Shown here one piece after another: positions 61,826-64,000 of a stretch of 64,000 nucleotides of DNA. Position numbers and translations under genes: made by a program. Source of the DNA: Viscum album (lineage: Eukaryota; Streptophyta; Magnoliopsida; Santalales; Viscaceae); contig OY728145.1 of the NCBI GenBank assembly GCA_963277665.1, forward strand, positions 952,979,033-953,043,032, given 5' to 3'. How positions within the stretch are numbered: position 1 is the stretch's first letter; each line of letters begins with the position of its first letter. The notes beneath the pieces are model-generated. The model did not search any database, was not told the origin of the DNA, and worked only from the letters and a program-made list of their open reading frames with translations.

Positions 61826-62420
61826 ATCCACCATGGGCTGCATCAGAGCATAAGCCCCATACCCACCATGGGCCGCCTCAGACCGTAAGCCCCATAGCCA
61901 CCATGGGCCGCCTCATAGCATAATCCCCATACCCACCATGGGCCGCCTCAGATCGTAAGCCCCATAGCCACCATGGCCCGCCTCAGAGCGTAAGCCCCAT
62001 ACCCACCATGGGCCCCCTCAGAGCGTAAGCCCCATATCCACCATGGGCCGCCTCAGAGCGTATGCCCCATAACCACCATGGGCCGCCTCATAGCGTAAGC
62101 CCCAAACACACCATGGGCCGCCTTAGAGCGAAAGCCCCATACCCACCATGGTCCGCCTCAGAGCGTAAGCCCCATATCCACCATGGGCCCCCTCAGAGCG
62201 TAAGCCCCATAGCCACTATGGGCCGCCTTAGAGCATAAGCCCCATACCCACCATGGGCCACCTCAGAGCATAAGCCCCATAGCCACCATGGGCCGCCTGA
62301 GAGCGTAATCCCCATACCCACCATGGGCCACCTCAGATCGTAACCCCCATGGCCACCAAGGGCCGCCTCAGAGCGTAAGCCCCATAGCCACCATGGGCCG
62401 CCTCAGAGCGTAAGCCCCAA
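61826..62420 (+). repeat. 35-bp tandem array, 17 units
   Basis: Units such as GAGCGTAAGCCCCATACCCA followed by CCATGGGCCGCCTCA recur every 35 bp; CCACCATGG-like cores are at 61829, 61863 and so on to 62388. Neighbouring units often alternate between CATACCC and CATAGCC, hinting at a 70-bp dimer stage. The core GCGTAAGCCCCAT is shared with the 54-bp array of the giant element, but the array sits at a different place in the LTR. Confidence 0.9.
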
Positions 62421-63250
62421 ATTCCTCGTCCCGCATGACGTTAAACTGTATGCCCTCGTCTCGCATGACATTAAATTGTATTCCCCCTCTTGGACAATCT
62501 CAGGGCATAAGCCCCATGCCTCACTCTATCATCCATCCTGATCCTTACCCGGGCCGCCACATCCCGGTGAGATCATGCCACTCCACCCCACTCCATAGTA
62601 TCCGGGAAGCCGCCCACATGCTGGCCCCAACATCGGTGTTCCCCCCTTGGGGGGTCCTTCAATCTGATCCACTCTCATTGTTTCGATCAGTCCGATCTAT
62701 CTGCGCAAGATGTTAAACTCACGACATACACCGTGTTAAACATGGGAAGCTGAGGAAAACCTCAAACGGTACACATTCCCCGCATTTGATGTGGGATGCC
62801 TCTGGCTTTCGCGCCCTCGAGAAGCCCCGTGATAAGGGTCAAAAGACAGAAATGTTGATCCCCAGCTTCAAGACGTGCCAATGACATCCCAACGTGACCT
62901 TTCACCTCACCGAAGGTTGTTACCCCAACAAGACCCCTTGCAGCGTCTTGATGAAAGCAGTGTAATTAACTGGCGTCCATGTAGATATGGCGCCGGGAAT
63001 GAGCTTCACGAACGCGTCTTAAATCTATGAGGGAGACCCGGATTAGGTGACAAGCTCTGAGGAGGAATCCATGGAAGGAAGAACCAACGTCCCATCATCC
63101 CGGTTTCGATCAAGGAGCTGACGTCCCGGAATAAGGAATGGATGATGCCCGCCTTTAGAAAGCGGGAATTCGGGGCTGCGAGCCGCGCGTCCCCCCATGC
63201 GTGACGGACACACGCCCGCGCCCCGGTGTAAAAGCATCGGAAATAGAAAA

Positions 63251-63270
63251 TGGTGAACTCGACGTGAAGC
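63251..63270 (+). promoter_or_regulatory. Primer-binding site of the second Tat-like element (tRNA-Trp type)
   Basis: TGGTGAACTCGACGTGAAGC starts five bases after the LTR end and differs at two positions from the complement of plant tRNA-Trp as I recall it. It is followed by TCTTATCC, as in the giant element. Confidence 0.75.
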
Positions 63271-64000
63271 TCTTATCCTCAATATGGGGATAGGTAGCGT
63301 TCGGGATGTCGGAAGATCAACATGTCACCAGGTCCGGGTACCTATCATCGGGATGTGGAACCCGCCAGGGGTTGAGGTAGTCTGAATGTTGTGCACTCCG
63401 TTCTGCGATGTCGTCAGCGTGGATCCCTCTCGTCGACCACGGAAGACGGAACAACGCTAGGCTCTTGGTTGTTGATTTATTTTCCTGTTAGTACTAATTG
63501 GTTCATCTACCTACTTCCAGGAATCAGATCACTGCATCTGGAGCTCGATCGCCACCTACCCACCGGCGCAGGGGTAGGGGCAGTACCGACACGGCTACCC
63601 CGCGCGGTCCCGTCTTTTCCACAGTCGCTCCGGCTTCGATTACCGCGACTGCCGGGCGCTCACACCCCCTCTCCACGTCAGAAATCATCCAGCGAAGGGT
63701 GATCCACGACTTGGTTCGTATGTACGACGAGGAAGGGATCATCCCCACTAGGGGCCTGGCCCGTTTGGATCTAGAGGCAGTTGCACCCCACTATCGTCAC
63801 CGCCCCTGAGGGCCGCGCAGGGAGTTGCCGCTCCCCACTCCAACGTTCAACCATTTCGGGAGCCTATCCCTGAAGCACCTTGACACATCCCCCCCCTATT
63901 CCAGTGAGGTGGGGGTTGTCCGGGTCCTCCCGATCAGAGACCCGTCCAAAGGGTTAATGGAAAGAAACCTCGCCAGGCTGCATCGATGCCATCGCTCGGC
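63271..64000 (+). other. Leader of the second Tat-like element, possible small ORF
   Basis: GC-rich leader up to the window end. A plus-strand frame at 63498-63809 (103 codons) is Arg-, Pro- and Thr-rich at first and then reads SEIIQRRVIHDLVRMYDEEG. I recognise no family; it could be the start of gag, an Ogre-type upstream ORF, or chance in GC-rich DNA. A splice-acceptor-like signal lies at 63488-63522. The hairpin and 48-bp arrays of the giant element are absent here. Confidence 0.4.

Larger units (their letters stand above)
60171..63245 (+). repeat. 5' LTR of the second Tat-like element
   Basis: It is about 3.07 kb. It starts TGTGTAGACG at 60171 (or TGTAGACG at 60173), where AT-rich flank changes to GC-rich sequence, and ends GGAAATA at 63245, matching the LTR end of the giant element. 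It contains a TATA box, a short CpG-rich promoter, microrepeats of the GCGTGCAAT type and a 35-bp array. Confidence 0.75.
60171..64000 (+). mobile_element. Second Tat-like element, plus strand, 5' end only
   Basis: A GC-rich LTR (60171-63245) is followed by a tRNA-Trp-type primer site and a leader that runs off the window. The LTR body from about 61140 on is the reverse complement of the giant element's LTR in collinear order, for example the CCCACGTGAGTCATGC...TGGTCCC block near 61610-61660 and the terminal TAAATCTATGAGGGAGACCC block at 63020. The first about 700 bp, including the promoter, are not similar to the giant element. No gag or pol domain is reached before 64000. Confidence 0.78.

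Overview
The window looks like repeat-rich nuclear DNA of a seed plant. I find no host gene that I can support, and no rRNA, tRNA or CRISPR array. Nearly everything recognisable is LTR retrotransposon of the Ty3/gypsy group, in two families and five copies, some nested, separated by very AT-rich spacers. The plant assignment rests on Tekay/Del-type chromovirus proteins with a chromodomain, on Tat-lineage proteins with a second RNase H, and on a primer-binding site that matches plant tRNA-Trp. I cannot name the species.

Layout: (1) 1-1050, AT-rich flank. (2) 1056-11590, chromovirus copy A, plus strand, with 3.57-kb LTRs and a perfect CTCAT target duplication. (3) 11596-13655, AT-rich spacer. 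(4) 13661-23109, an ancient minus-strand relative of the same chromovirus family, recognisable only by its paired LTRs, PBS, PPT and near-perfect target duplication. (5) 23115-25633, AT-rich spacer with a dinucleotide repeat. (6) 25634-57957, a giant (about 21 kb without its insert) minus-strand Tat/Ogre-like element. Its left (3') LTR is split by (7) chromovirus copy B, 25890-36876, plus strand, flanked by a perfect GCCAT duplication. (8) 57958-60170, AT-rich spacer. (9) 60171-64000, the 5' LTR and leader of a second Tat-like element on the plus strand, cut off by the window end.

None of the elements is autonomous. Copies A and B both lack protease and the N-terminal part of reverse transcriptase, yet each has its own target duplication; they share a frameshift and a stop, which suggests a defective lineage moved by proteins supplied in trans. 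The giant Tat element keeps the order gag, protease, RT, RNase H, second RNase H, integrase, but all of these carry stops, frameshifts or lost catalytic residues.

The most unusual material is non-coding. It includes an 11-copy array of a 64-bp double-hairpin unit with compensatory changes beside the tRNA-Trp primer site of the giant element. A hairpin with a palindromic loop is conserved without change in all four young chromovirus LTRs. At least 16 copies of a CTACGT...ACGTAG hairpin lie in the Tat LTRs and 3' region, and a shared 13-bp core has been amplified independently into 54-bp and 35-bp arrays. Boundaries and counts were read by eye from the sequence.
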